Positions 37,849-46,753 of a stretch of 64,000 nt of DNA are shown here, piece after piece (within the stretch, counting starts at the first letter, position 1; every line of letters begins with the position of its first letter). The position numbers and the translations under genes were made by a program. The notes under the pieces were generated by a model. It searched no databases and was not told the origin of the DNA. It saw only the letters and a program-made list of their open reading frames with translations. Origin of the DNA: Vicinamibacterales bacterium (GTDB taxonomy: Bacteria > Acidobacteriota > Vicinamibacteria > Vicinamibacterales > Fen-181); the NCBI GenBank assembly GCA_036504215.1, contig DASXVO010000086.1, forward strand, positions 1 through 64,000, written 5' to 3'.

Positions 37849-39366
37849 ATGTTCGAAGCCGCCGAACTCGGACGCAAGGTGTCGAAGGAGGAGTACAAGG
37901 CGCGTGAGCCGGTCCTCCGCGGCGAACTGCTCGACGTGCAGAACCAGTTGCGCGCCGCCGCTGCCTGTTCGGTCATCGTGGTCTTTGCCGGCGTCGACGG
38001 TGCCGGCAAGGGTGAGACGGTCAACCTGTTGAACGCGTGGATGGATCCGCGCTGGATCGTGACGCAGGCGTTCGGCGAGCCGTCGGACGAGGAGCAGGAG
38101 CGGCCCGAATACTGGCGCTTCTGGCGTGCGCTGCCGCCCCGCGGGCGCATCGGCCTGTTTCTCAGCAGTTGGTACTCACGACCGGTGCTCGACCGCGTCT
38201 ATCGCCGCCTCTCGTCCGACACCTTCGAGCAGCATCTTCACCGCATCGTGGACTTCGAGCAGATGCTCGCCTCGGATGGCGCGCTCATCCTCAAGTTCTG
38301 GATGCACCTCGGCAAGGCCGAACAGAAGAAGCGGCTGAAGGCGCTCGAAAAAGACCCCCTGCTGCGGTGGCAGGTGGACGACCTCGCGTGGAAACACTGG
38401 CGGATGTACCCGAAGTTCATCGGCGCCGCCGAGCACGCGATCCGCGAGACGAACCGCGGAACCTCCCCGTGGACGATCGTCGAGGGCGCCGACGCACGCT
38501 ATCGGAGCCTGACCGTCGGCGAGGCGATTCGCGATGCCATCCGGGCGCACCTCGCCGAGATCGACGCGTCGAAGCCGCGGGGAGCCGGGGCCAGGTCGCC
38601 CGTCCGGCCGGCGACGGCCATGGCGGCCAAGCCCGCAACGGTCGTCTCGATCCTCTCGAGCCTCGACATGACGCAGAAGACGCCGCCGCCACGCGCGACG
38701 ACGGACATGGATCGGCAGCAGGGACGGCTGCACGAACTGGCAGCCAAGGCGCGGGCGGCAGGCGTCTCGACCATTCTCGTCTTCGAGGGCTGGGATGCCG
38801 CCGGCAAGGGCGGCGCCATCCGCCGCGTGACGGCGGCGCTCGATGCCCGCGACTACCAGGTCATCCCGATTGCCGCGCCCACCGACGAGGAGCGGGCGCA
38901 CCACTACCTCTGGCGATTCTGGCGGCACCTCGGGCGTGCCGGACGTGTCACCATCTTCGACCGCAGTTGGTACGGCCGCGTGCTCGTCGAACGCGTCGAG
39001 AAATTCGCCTCCGAGAAGGAGTGGATGCGTTCGTACGCGGAAATCAACCAGTTCGAAGATCAGCTCGCCGACCACGGCATCGTCCTCGTGAAGTGCTGGA
39101 TGCACATCACGCGCGATGAACAACTGCGGCGCTTCAAGCAGCGTGAAGCCACGCCACACAAGCGGTGGAAGTTGACCGACGAGGACTGGCGCAACCGGGA
39201 GAAATGGGCGACCTACGAACGCGCGGTCAACGACATGATCGAGCGGACGAGCACGCGCCACGCGCCGTGGACGCTCGTCGAGGCCAACGACAAGGCATTC
39301 GGGCGCATCAAGGTGCTGCGCACGCTGTCAGACCGCCTGGCGCGCGCGGTCAGTCGGCGCACGTGA
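37849..39366 (+). CDS. pap: Two-domain PPK2-type polyphosphate:AMP phosphotransferase
   Basis: A 505-residue protein made of two PPK2 modules. The first has GVDGAGKGE (48-56) and the second GWDAAGKGG (about 313-321), each followed by a lid region (FLSSWYSRPVLDRV and IFDRSWYGRVLVERV). This tandem architecture is that of class II PPK2 enzymes, which phosphorylate AMP to ADP using polyphosphate. The second module keeps the canonical residues better. ATG 37849 is 16 bp after the creatininase stop. The 3' end overlaps the convergent recQ by 17 bp. Confidence 0.92.
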   Translation: MFEAAELGRKVSKEEYKAREPVLRGELLDVQNQLRAAAACSVIVVFAGVDGAGKGETVNLLNAWMDPRWIVTQAFGEPSDEEQERPEYWRFWRALPPRGRIGLFLSSWYSRPVLDRVYRRLSSDTFEQHLHRIVDFEQMLASDGALILKFWMHLGKAEQKKRLKALEKDPLLRWQVDDLAWKHWRMYPKFIGAAEHAIRETNRGTSPWTIVEGADARYRSLTVGEAIRDAIRAHLAEIDASKPRGAGARSPVRPATAMAAKPATVVSILSSLDMTQKTPPPRATTDMDRQQGRLHELAAKARAAGVSTILVFEGWDAAGKGGAIRRVTAALDARDYQVIPIAAPTDEERAHHYLWRFWRHLGRAGRVTIFDRSWYGRVLVERVEKFASEKEWMRSYAEINQFEDQLADHGIVLVKCWMHITRDEQLRRFKQREATPHKRWKLTDEDWRNREKWATYERAVNDMIERTSTRHAPWTLVEANDKAFGRIKVLRTLSDRLARAVSRRT

Positions 39367-41269
39367 TCACGTCCAGGAAGCCCTTGCCGAAGCGCTCGGC
39401 CCTCGACGGTCCGATTCCATAGATGCTCTCGAGCTCCGAGAGCGTGCGCGGGCGGAACGTGGCGAGTTCGCGCAACGTCCGATCGCTCGCGACGAAGTAG
39501 GGCGGCACACCGAGGCCGCGCGCCACGTCGAGGCGATGCCGGCGGAGCGCCTCGAACAGCGCGTCTTCCGCTTCGCCCGTCGAGTCGCCGGCCGCCCGTG
39601 CTCCCGCCACGACCGTCGGGCGTGAGGCCGGACCTCCCCGCCGCGGCGTGGCCGCGCGGCCCGCCACGCGGTCGCGCCGCGTGGCTGTCGGTGGCAGGAG
39701 AAGCCGCGCGGGACGGTCGGCCTTCATGACCGCGCGCCCGGCGTCCGTCAACCGCACCACCGGCCGGTCACCCGTCGAGAAGTCGATCCAGCCGGCGGTG
39801 ACGGTTCGTCGCAGCAGCCTCAACAGCCACTCCTCCGAGTACTCCTTCAGGACGCCGAAGGTCGTCGTCCGATCGATGCCGGCGCGAACGAGGCGCTCGT
39901 CCGGCATCCCACGCAGGAGCTGGACCGCGGCCGTCATCCCGAAGCGACCGTGCACGCGCGCGACGCCGCTGAGCGCCTTGCGCACGATCAACGTGGCCGT
40001 CTCAGGGTCCTGATCGGACTCGCCGCCCGACAGCGCCTCGCACACGTCGCAGCGCCCGCAGCCAGCCAGCGTCTCGGCCTCGTCGCCAAAGTATCGGAGG
40101 ATCGCGTCGTGCCGGCAGCTCCCGCCCTCGGCCCAGCGCATCAGCTCGAGGAACAGTGTCCACTTGTGCTCGATCGTCTCGGCGCTGGCGCCTTCCGCGC
40201 GCTCGAGCAGTCGCCGGCGCAGCGCCATGTCGCCGGGAGAGACGAGCAGCAGCCCCCACGCCGGATCGCCATCGCGCCCCGCCCGCCCCACCTCCTGGTA
40301 GTACGCCTCGACCGATCCCGGCGGCGAGAGATGCACCACCGCGCGCACGTCCGGACGGTCGATGCCCATCCCGAACGCGACCGTGGCGGCAACGATGTCC
40401 ACCTGGCCGTCGATGAAGGATTGCTGCGCACGGGCCCGTACGTCGCGGTCGAGGCCCGCGTGATATGAGGTCGCACGCCATCCCCGAGCAGAAAGACGCT
40501 CTGCCTCCTCCTCGGCGCCTGCCCGCGTCATCGAGTAGACAATCGCGACGCCATTCGCGCCGCCCGGCCGCCCGAGAGCTTCGGCCAGCTGTCGGTCCAC
40601 GTGCACCGCTCGCTCGCGCGGTCCTGAGATCTCGAGGGCGCGCAGGATCAAGTTCGGCCGCGCGAAGCCGCGCAGGATCTGCGGTGTGTCCGCGCCGAGG
40701 CCGAGACGCTCGAGGATCTCGTCGCGAACCACCGGGGTGGCCGTGGCCGTGCACGCGAGCATCCGAGCCGGGCGCACGTCGCGCAGCAGGTCGCCGATCT
40801 GCAGGTACTCCGGCCGGAAGTCGTGGCCCCACTCGCTGATGCAATGAGCCTCGTCCACCGCGACGAGCGGGATCTGCAGGTTCCGGAGCAGGCCCTGAAA
40901 CCCGGGATAGGTCAGGCGCTCCGGCGCCACGTAGAGAAGTTGGAACTCCCCCGACGCCGCGCGCGCCATGCGCCGCCTCATCTCACCGGCCTCGAGCGTG
41001 GACGACAGGTACGTCACACGCACGCCGCGCTGCTCCAGCGCGTGCGCCTGATCCTGCATCAGCGCAATCAGCGGCGAGATGACCACCGTGGTGCCCGGCA
41101 GCAAGGTCGCCGGCAACTGGTAGATGAGGCTCTTCCCGCCGCCGGTCGGGGCGACGAGCAGGAGGCGTCCCACGGTGAGAAGGGTCTCGATCGCGTCGCG
41201 CTGGCCGGGCCGGAACTGCTGATACCCCAAGCGAACGAGGGCGTCATCGAGATTGTGGGACGGAGACAT
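39350..41269 (-). CDS. recQ: ATP-dependent DNA helicase RecQ
   Basis: A 639-residue 3'-5' helicase. APTGGGKSLIYQLP is Walker A, VDEAHCISEWGHDFRPEY the DEAH and aromatic-rich loop, TVAFGMGIDRPDVR and QEVGRAGRDG motifs V-VI, and four cysteines (CRHDAIL, CGRCDVC) form the RecQ zinc site. A winged-helix region follows, then a linker of about 60 residues and a C-terminal HRDC-like domain (LRELATFRPRTLSELESIYG). It acts in recombination and fork repair. The start is MSPSHNLDDALVRLGYQQFR, typical of the family. Confidence 0.95.
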   Translation of the reverse strand: MSPSHNLDDALVRLGYQQFRPGQRDAIETLLTVGRLLLVAPTGGGKSLIYQLPATLLPGTTVVISPLIALMQDQAHALEQRGVRVTYLSSTLEAGEMRRRMARAASGEFQLLYVAPERLTYPGFQGLLRNLQIPLVAVDEAHCISEWGHDFRPEYLQIGDLLRDVRPARMLACTATATPVVRDEILERLGLGADTPQILRGFARPNLILRALEISGPRERAVHVDRQLAEALGRPGGANGVAIVYSMTRAGAEEEAERLSARGWRATSYHAGLDRDVRARAQQSFIDGQVDIVAATVAFGMGIDRPDVRAVVHLSPPGSVEAYYQEVGRAGRDGDPAWGLLLVSPGDMALRRRLLERAEGASAETIEHKWTLFLELMRWAEGGSCRHDAILRYFGDEAETLAGCGRCDVCEALSGGESDQDPETATLIVRKALSGVARVHGRFGMTAAVQLLRGMPDERLVRAGIDRTTTFGVLKEYSEEWLLRLLRRTVTAGWIDFSTGDRPVVRLTDAGRAVMKADRPARLLLPPTATRRDRVAGRAATPRRGGPASRPTVVAGARAAGDSTGEAEDALFEALRRHRLDVARGLGVPPYFVASDRTLRELATFRPRTLSELESIYGIGPSRAERFGKGFLDVITCAD

Positions 41270-41425
41270 GGATCGGCTTCAGGCTCTGGACTCTGGGCGC
41301 ACGGCGCCGGGCCGCACACTCGGGCTGGCTGACGCCAGGCCTGCCGCGCCCGCAGTCCGACACCGCGGCAGTCACACCCATATCGTACGTCACAAACGCG
41401 TCCGGATGTTCGCGCACGGCCGGCA

Positions 41426-42271
41426 CTACGGCGTGAGAGGCCAAACCGTGAAGTCCCGCAACGCGCGCCGCTCGAGACCCGAGCCCATCGCATCGAGCGC
41501 CGCGTCGAGTTCGAGCAGGTGCGCGCGGCCGAGTTCGAGCGAGTGCTCGTCGGGCTGGAACGCGGTGCCCTCCGGGTAATCGAGAAACGGCGTGCGCCTA
41601 TTCTCGATGTGGGCGCCAAGAATGTGCGCCACTGGCCGGGTCCGGGTGAAGGCGACCAACCGTTTCACGCTGGCGAGAAATGCAGCGGCGTCGCGAACGT
41701 ACAGGCGGCCGGGATAGAGGAGATCGCCCGAAAGCAGGATGCCCGTCCGGCGATCGTAGAACGCGACCGAGGCCGCCTCGTGGCCGGGAATCGGAACGAC
41801 GTCAACGAGCCGACCGCCAAGATCGATTGACCCGACATCGTCCGGCCACCGCTCGATCCCGAAGAACTTCGAGACATCGACAATGGACGTGCCGACAAGC
41901 GTGGTGTCCGGCATGCCCGCGAACTGTCCGTCGCCAGCCACGTGATCGCCGTGTCCGTGCGTGTGCGTGACGATGAGCGGCCGAGTGGCGCGGGCGTCCC
42001 GCCCGAAGCCGAGCAGTCTCCGCACCTCCGCCCCCACCTCCACCCCAGGCGCCCCCGTGTCGACCAACATCGCCCGCTCCTCGCCAACCAGCAGGTAGAG
42101 AAACGGCTTCTCGAAGTGCGTGCGGCCAGACTGCCGCACGACGATCAGGCCTGCGTTGAAGAAATGCACGCGGAATGCCGGCCCGCAGCCGCCGACCGCG
42201 TCCCGCTCATCGGTCCACGCCGTCGGGAGGCAGCCCGACTCGAGATTGGCGCCATCAGTGTTGTTGGTCAC
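41426..42271 (-). CDS. Metallo-beta-lactamase-fold hydrolase
   Basis: A 281-residue protein with the zinc motif THTHGHGDHVAG and downstream ligands PGHEA, SGDLLY and ILGAHIE. The fold includes glyoxalase II and many thioesterase or lactonase enzymes; the substrate cannot be read here. The start is uncertain: the frame is open to 42430, but that part overlaps the divergent gene and contains no good start, so GTG 42271 is proposed. Confidence 0.8.
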   Translation of the reverse strand: MTNNTDGANLESGCLPTAWTDERDAVGGCGPAFRVHFFNAGLIVVRQSGRTHFEKPFLYLLVGEERAMLVDTGAPGVEVGAEVRRLLGFGRDARATRPLIVTHTHGHGDHVAGDGQFAGMPDTTLVGTSIVDVSKFFGIERWPDDVGSIDLGGRLVDVVPIPGHEAASVAFYDRRTGILLSGDLLYPGRLYVRDAAAFLASVKRLVAFTRTRPVAHILGAHIENRRTPFLDYPEGTAFQPDEHSLELGRAHLLELDAALDAMGSGLERRALRDFTVWPLTP

Positions 42272-42428
42272 AATTCGATCATACCCGTCGCTCGCCTTTC
42301 CCGTCCTCGGGGCGACCGCACCGGACGCCGCTTCGGCGGGGTACGTCCGCCTTCCCGCCTGTCCCCCCGTCCGCGTCTCAGCAATGATAGAGTACGCTCC
42401 TGTCCACTTTCCCTGAGGAGGCACTTCC

Positions 42429-42965
42429 ATGTCCGATCTTCGCGCGCCGCTCCGCCGTCTCGTGATCGAAGCCTTCGAACTGGCGCTCGAACGGCTTGCG
42501 TCCGGCGATCATCGCCCCTTCATCTTCTTCGCGGACGAGCGCGGCCGGAAGGCGCTCATCGATGTCGAAGCCGCCAGCGGTCGAATCGACGAGAAACTGG
42601 TCGCGGAAGCCCGTGAGATCGTCGCAAAGGGAATTGGCAAGGCCAAGCGGTACGCGTTGGCGTTCGACGGCCTCCTGACGTCCGGCAAGGAGAAGATCGA
42701 TGCCGTGCTGCTCGAGGCCGGTGAGCAGGGTGAACCTGAAGCGCTGCTCGTCGCGCAGCCCTACGGCGTCCAGAAGAAGGCGCTCACCACGCTCGGCGAT
42801 CCGGTCCTGCTCGGCCCGGTGAAGCAGCTGCTGAAGGCGGACAAGAAGCATGGCGTGAAGTCGGATGGGCGAAAGGGCGGAACGTCGGCAAAGCGGACCC
42901 TCGGGGCGACGAAGACCGCCGCCAGGAAGGCATCCACGAAGAAGCCGGCGCGGCGGACACGGTAG
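42429..42965 (+). CDS. Hypothetical protein with lysine/arginine-rich tail (178 aa)
   Basis: The first ~130 residues look like a small soluble alpha/beta domain (RLVIEAFELALERLASGDHR, ALAFDGLLTSGKEKIDAVLLEAG); the last ~45 are a basic low-complexity tail (KTAARKASTKKPARRTR) like histone- or HU-tail sequences in GC-rich bacteria, suggesting nucleic-acid or polyanion binding. GAGGAGGC precedes ATG 42429. It diverges from the MBL gene. No family was recognised. Confidence 0.7.
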   Translation: MSDLRAPLRRLVIEAFELALERLASGDHRPFIFFADERGRKALIDVEAASGRIDEKLVAEAREIVAKGIGKAKRYALAFDGLLTSGKEKIDAVLLEAGEQGEPEALLVAQPYGVQKKALTTLGDPVLLGPVKQLLKADKKHGVKSDGRKGGTSAKRTLGATKTAARKASTKKPARRTR

Positions 42966-43048
42966 TCGTAAGTTCTCTCATTCGGTGCAGAAGCAGGGCG
43001 CCGTACGTCACTCTCCTTCCTGCACCTGTCTTTCGACGAGGTCTCACC

Positions 43049-45919
43049 ATGCGTCTTCGCGCCTTCGTCCTGTTCGCTCTGGTTCTGCTCGTGCCCGCAC
43101 TCGTCATGGCCGCCGACACCCGACCGCTCAAGGTCGATGACCAGTTCGCCTTGAGAGAGGTGGGTGACCCTCGCATCAGCCCGGACGGCAAGTGGGTGGC
43201 CTACACCGTGACGCGGCGCGATCCAATCAAGGACAAGGCCGACACCGACATCTACACGGCCCCTCTCGGCGGGGGCGCGTCCATTCGGCTGACGACCAGC
43301 GACAAGCCGGAGCACCGGCCGCGGTTCAGCCCGGACGGCAAATGGCTGGCGTTCATCTCGGGGCGCGAGGGCTCCCACGCGCAGGTATGGTTGCTCAACC
43401 GCGCCGGTGGCGAAGCCTTCAAGCTCACCGACTACAAGGCGGGCGTCTCGGACCTCGCGTGGTCGCCCGACAGCACGCGCCTCGCGCTCGTCGTCTCGGA
43501 CGTCGACCCGGACGCACCGGGAGACGAGGCGCAGGCACCGACGGGCGACAAGAAGACCGAGAAGCCGATCGTCATCAACCGCCTGCAGTTCAAGCGCGAC
43601 ACCGAAGGCTACCTGCGGGAAATCAGGAACCACATCGTCGTCTTCGACATCCAGGCCAAGAGGAGCATGGCCGTGACGTCCGGGGCGTTCGACGATGGCG
43701 AGCCCGCATGGTCACCCGACGGAACTCTCGTCGCGTTCTCGAGCAACCGGACGCTGCCAGACCCTGACGTGAACCAGAACACCGACATCTTCGTGGTTCC
43801 CGCCAGGGGAGGCGTGCCGCGCGCAATCGCCAGGTCCGCGCGCGCCGAGTCCAGCCCTGTCTTCAGCCCCGACGGGAAGCTGATCGCGTACGTGGCGAGC
43901 GGCGACCCGAAGGACATGTGGTACGGGGCCAGTCACATCGAGGTGGCTCCCGTCGGCGGAGGGACGCCCAGGGCGCTGACCGACGCGCTCGACCGCAACG
44001 TCGCGAGCCCGCGGTTCTCGGCCGACGGCGGAAGCGTGTTCTTCATGCTCGAAGACGGCGGGAACCAGCATGTCGCGCGCGTGCCGGTGGGCGGTGGGAC
44101 CATCGAGCGCGTCGCGGCCGGGGAGCGCGAGATCTCGGCGTTCGATCTCGGCCCGAACGGCGAACTGGTGGTACTCGAGAGCACGTGGCTCCATCCCGAA
44201 GAGGTCTCGTCTGTCCGGGACGGTGCGCTGAGACGCATTACGACGGTCAACGATGAAGTGCTCGGGGGCGTCGCGCTCGGAAGGCTGGAGCGGTTCAAGG
44301 CGAAGAGCGCCGACGGCACGATCGTGGACGGCTTCCTGACGCTGCCGCCCGGCTACGCGGCAGGTGTGAAGCTGCCGGCCATCCTGCGGATTCATGGAGG
44401 CCCAACCTCGCAGTACACGACAGGCTTCAACTGGGAGTGGCAGATCCTCGCGGCGCAGGGCTACGCCGTCATCGCTGCGAACCCGCGCGGCTCGACCGGC
44501 TACGGGACGGCCTACAGCCGCGCGATCTGGGCCGACTGGGGCAACAGGGACTTCCAGGACGTGATGGCCGCGGTGGACCATGCGGTCGCCATGGGCGTTG
44601 CCGATCCCGATCGGCTCGGCGTGGGCGGGTGGAGCTATGGCGGCATCCTGACCGACTACGTCATCTCGAAGACCACGCGGTTCAAGGCGGCCACCTCCGG
44701 CGCGAGCGCGTCGAACATCCTGGCCGGCTACGGCACCGACCACTACCAGTATGAGTACGAGGTCGAGATCGGGCTGCCCTGGAAGACTCGCGACACCTGG
44801 CTGAGGCTGTCGTCGTTCTTCGACGTGGAGAAGGTCGTTACGCCAACGCTGTTCTTGTGCGGCCAGCAGGACATGAACGTGCCGTTGCTCAACACGGAGC
44901 AGCTGTATCAGGCCGTCCGGCGCGTCGGCAAAGCCGAAACGGAGTTGGTGATCTATCCGGGCCAGTGGCACAGCATCCGGACGCCGAGCTACCGCAAGGA
45001 CCTCGACGATCGCTACATCGCGTGGTACAACCGCCACCTGAAGCCGGCAACGCTGCTGGCCGGCGAGCGCAGGCCCGAGGCCACCTCCCTGGCCGGCGTG
45101 CCGCTGTACCCACCGGATCTCACCGCTGAAGCCAGGAAGGCCGCGGACGACAATCTGGCAAAAGCGCGGGAGGACTTCGTGCAGGCGCCCGACAGTGCCG
45201 ATGCGATCGTCTGGCTGGGACGCCGGGCCGCCGTGGCCGGTCACGTGCGCGAAGCGATTGACATCTTCACGCGCGGCATCGCGAGGTTCCCGAACGACGC
45301 GCGGCTGTATCGCCACCGCGGTCACCGGTATGTCACCGTGCGCGAGTTCGACAAGGCTGTCGCCGACCTGACGAAGGCGACGCGGCTCGTCGAGGGCAAG
45401 CCCGATCAACCCGAGCCCACCACGTCGGATCCGAAGGTGATGTCGAGCGAGACGCTGAACTACGCCATCTGGTACCACCTGGGACTGGCTCACTACCTGA
45501 AGGGAGACTTCGAGAGGGCGCTCGAGGCCTACCAACAGTGCCGGGCGGTGGCGCGGGGCAACGACGATCAGGTCGTCGGCGCGAGCGATTGGCTCTACAT
45601 GACGCTCCGTCGTCTCGGGCGGGCCGACCAGGCCGCGAAGGTCCTGGAGGCCATCGTCCCCGGCATGAAGGTGAAGGACGACCAGCAATACTATGACCGG
45701 CTGATGATGTACAAGGGCGCCTACGAGCCGGAGGACCTCCTGCGCGCCGGCGGCGACCCGGTCAGCGCGGCGACGTACGCCTACGGCGTGGCGAACTGGT
45801 ACCTCTACAACGGGCGCAAGGACGAGGCAAAGGCGCTGTTTGCCCGCATCGTGAAGGGGCCCAACTGGATGCCATTCGGCTTCATCGCCGCAGAGACGGA
45901 GCTGGCGCGCATGAAGTAG
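43049..45919 (+). CDS. Secreted S9 family peptidase with C-terminal TPR region
   Basis: A 956-residue protein. After a signal peptide (MRLRAFVLFALVLLVPALVM) comes a TolB/WD-like propeller (repeats such as RFSPDGKWLAFISG, WSPDGTLVAFSSN), then an S9 catalytic alpha/beta hydrolase with GGWSYGG (nucleophile S about 529), CGQQDMNVP (Asp about 608) and GQWHSIRTPSY (His about 641). From about residue 700 the protein continues for roughly 250 residues of TPR-like helical repeats (IWYHLGLAHYLKGDFERALE). S9 peptidases cleave short peptides, often after Pro or Ala. The TPR extension is extra to the usual 650-700 residue enzyme and may bind a partner. Confidence 0.9.
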   Translation: MRLRAFVLFALVLLVPALVMAADTRPLKVDDQFALREVGDPRISPDGKWVAYTVTRRDPIKDKADTDIYTAPLGGGASIRLTTSDKPEHRPRFSPDGKWLAFISGREGSHAQVWLLNRAGGEAFKLTDYKAGVSDLAWSPDSTRLALVVSDVDPDAPGDEAQAPTGDKKTEKPIVINRLQFKRDTEGYLREIRNHIVVFDIQAKRSMAVTSGAFDDGEPAWSPDGTLVAFSSNRTLPDPDVNQNTDIFVVPARGGVPRAIARSARAESSPVFSPDGKLIAYVASGDPKDMWYGASHIEVAPVGGGTPRALTDALDRNVASPRFSADGGSVFFMLEDGGNQHVARVPVGGGTIERVAAGEREISAFDLGPNGELVVLESTWLHPEEVSSVRDGALRRITTVNDEVLGGVALGRLERFKAKSADGTIVDGFLTLPPGYAAGVKLPAILRIHGGPTSQYTTGFNWEWQILAAQGYAVIAANPRGSTGYGTAYSRAIWADWGNRDFQDVMAAVDHAVAMGVADPDRLGVGGWSYGGILTDYVISKTTRFKAATSGASASNILAGYGTDHYQYEYEVEIGLPWKTRDTWLRLSSFFDVEKVVTPTLFLCGQQDMNVPLLNTEQLYQAVRRVGKAETELVIYPGQWHSIRTPSYRKDLDDRYIAWYNRHLKPATLLAGERRPEATSLAGVPLYPPDLTAEARKAADDNLAKAREDFVQAPDSADAIVWLGRRAAVAGHVREAIDIFTRGIARFPNDARLYRHRGHRYVTVREFDKAVADLTKATRLVEGKPDQPEPTTSDPKVMSSETLNYAIWYHLGLAHYLKGDFERALEAYQQCRAVARGNDDQVVGASDWLYMTLRRLGRADQAAKVLEAIVPGMKVKDDQQYYDRLMMYKGAYEPEDLLRAGGDPVSAATYAYGVANWYLYNGRKDEAKALFARIVKGPNWMPFGFIAAETELARMK

Positions 45920-46218
45920 GACGAAGACGGCCAGGAACCCACCCATGTCGGCACCGTCTGTTTGTCACTGACCATTTCCTTCAGGGTCCGCATGGGACAC
46001 CATCCTCGTCCGTCAGGACGTGTTGTGGCTGGACGGTACTCGTGCTGGGGTTGTCGCCCAGGCGGCCCGACACGTCGTCGATGGTGCTTCGGACAGCAAG
46101 GCCCCGCCTTGGCGCGTCAAGCCGCCATGCGGTCCAGGAAGTCGTCGAGGCGCACGGCAGCCGCGCGCACGGGACGCCGCGGGAAGGAGGTCGTGCGTGG
46201 CGTGATGAAAGCAGTGTG

Positions 46219-46242
46219 GTGCGGGAGTGCGGGAGTGCGGGA
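46219..46242. repeat. Three tandem copies of GTGCGGGA
   Basis: Three perfect 8-bp copies in the large intergenic region. No role is evident. Confidence 0.8.
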
Positions 46243-46278
46243 TCCGGCAAGCTGGCCCGCGGGGTGCAGAGACACGAA

Positions 46279-46325
46279 AGGCCCGCCGAGAGGCTCTATG
46301 ATGGAACCGACCTCTCGACGGGCCT
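46279..46325 (-). terminator. 15-bp inverted repeat, terminator-like on the minus strand
   Basis: Arms 46279-46293 and 46311-46325 pair over 15 bp with one mismatch that becomes a G-U wobble in minus-strand RNA, with a 17-base loop. On that strand the stem is followed by UUUCGU. It directly abuts the TAG of a 12-codon GTG frame at 46324-46359. Confidence 0.6.
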
Positions 46326-46359
46326 AATGAACACCCGGCGGTTGTGTGTCAGTCGTCAC
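46324..46359 (-). other. Possible 11-residue leader peptide frame
   Basis: GTG at 46359 opens a 12-codon frame (VTTDTQPPGVH, stop TAG) preceded by AAGGAGG, but the spacing is only two bases, shorter than normal, so translation is doubtful. It ends exactly where the terminator-like hairpin begins. Confidence 0.25.
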
Positions 46360-46392
46360 TGCCTCCTTCTGGTTCTGAGATGGAACATCTGA

Positions 46393-46408
46393 CGAGTCGC
46401 GCGACTCG
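46393..46408. repeat. Perfect 16-bp palindrome
   Basis: CGAGTCGCGCGACTCG is its own reverse complement. In minus-strand RNA it forms a six-base-pair hairpin with a GCGC loop, inside a wider pairing of TGAGAT/ATCTCA (46376-46381 with 46416-46421). Confidence 0.65.
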
Positions 46409-46753
46409 CCTGTCTATCTCACGTGCCTCCTTTCAACAGAACGTTTCCGTTGCTGGCACATCCTCGAGCCGTGAGCCGACGCGACCGGCGAGCGTGCCGC
46501 AGCCGCTGTGCCGGTGGCTTGGGGGGTCGAGATCCAGTGGATCCAGCCCCGGCCCGCAATCGGCTAACCGGACTTGAGTAACCCGAACATACGCCCCACG
46601 GTCCTCCGCGTCAAGCTGAGCCGTGGCTGCCGCGCCGGGCGTCGTCGAAGCGTGTTGACCGGTCCGCGACGCTGTCCCGCCGCCCCATGAGCCGGGCGGG
46701 ATGCCTGTGCCCACTCCGATCGGGGTATCATGCGCTCGCCCCTCGGAGGCTCC

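Larger units (their letters stand above)
45920..46753. other. Large intergenic region with repeats and RNA-like structure
   Basis: 834 bp, the longest stretch without a credible protein gene. It holds a triple 8-bp repeat (46219-46242), a perfect 16-bp palindrome (46393-46408), two copies of an AAGGAGGCA(C)GTGA motif read on the minus strand, a short GTG frame and a 15-bp terminator-like inverted repeat (46279-46325). Several 60-120 codon frames occur on both strands but none shows a domain or good start. Confidence 0.7.

Noticed and set aside
45962-46392. Two 116-121 codon plus-strand frames in the large intergenic region
   Set aside because: No start signal or domain, basic Cys/Arg/Gly-rich composition typical of non-coding GC-rich DNA, and they run through palindromes.
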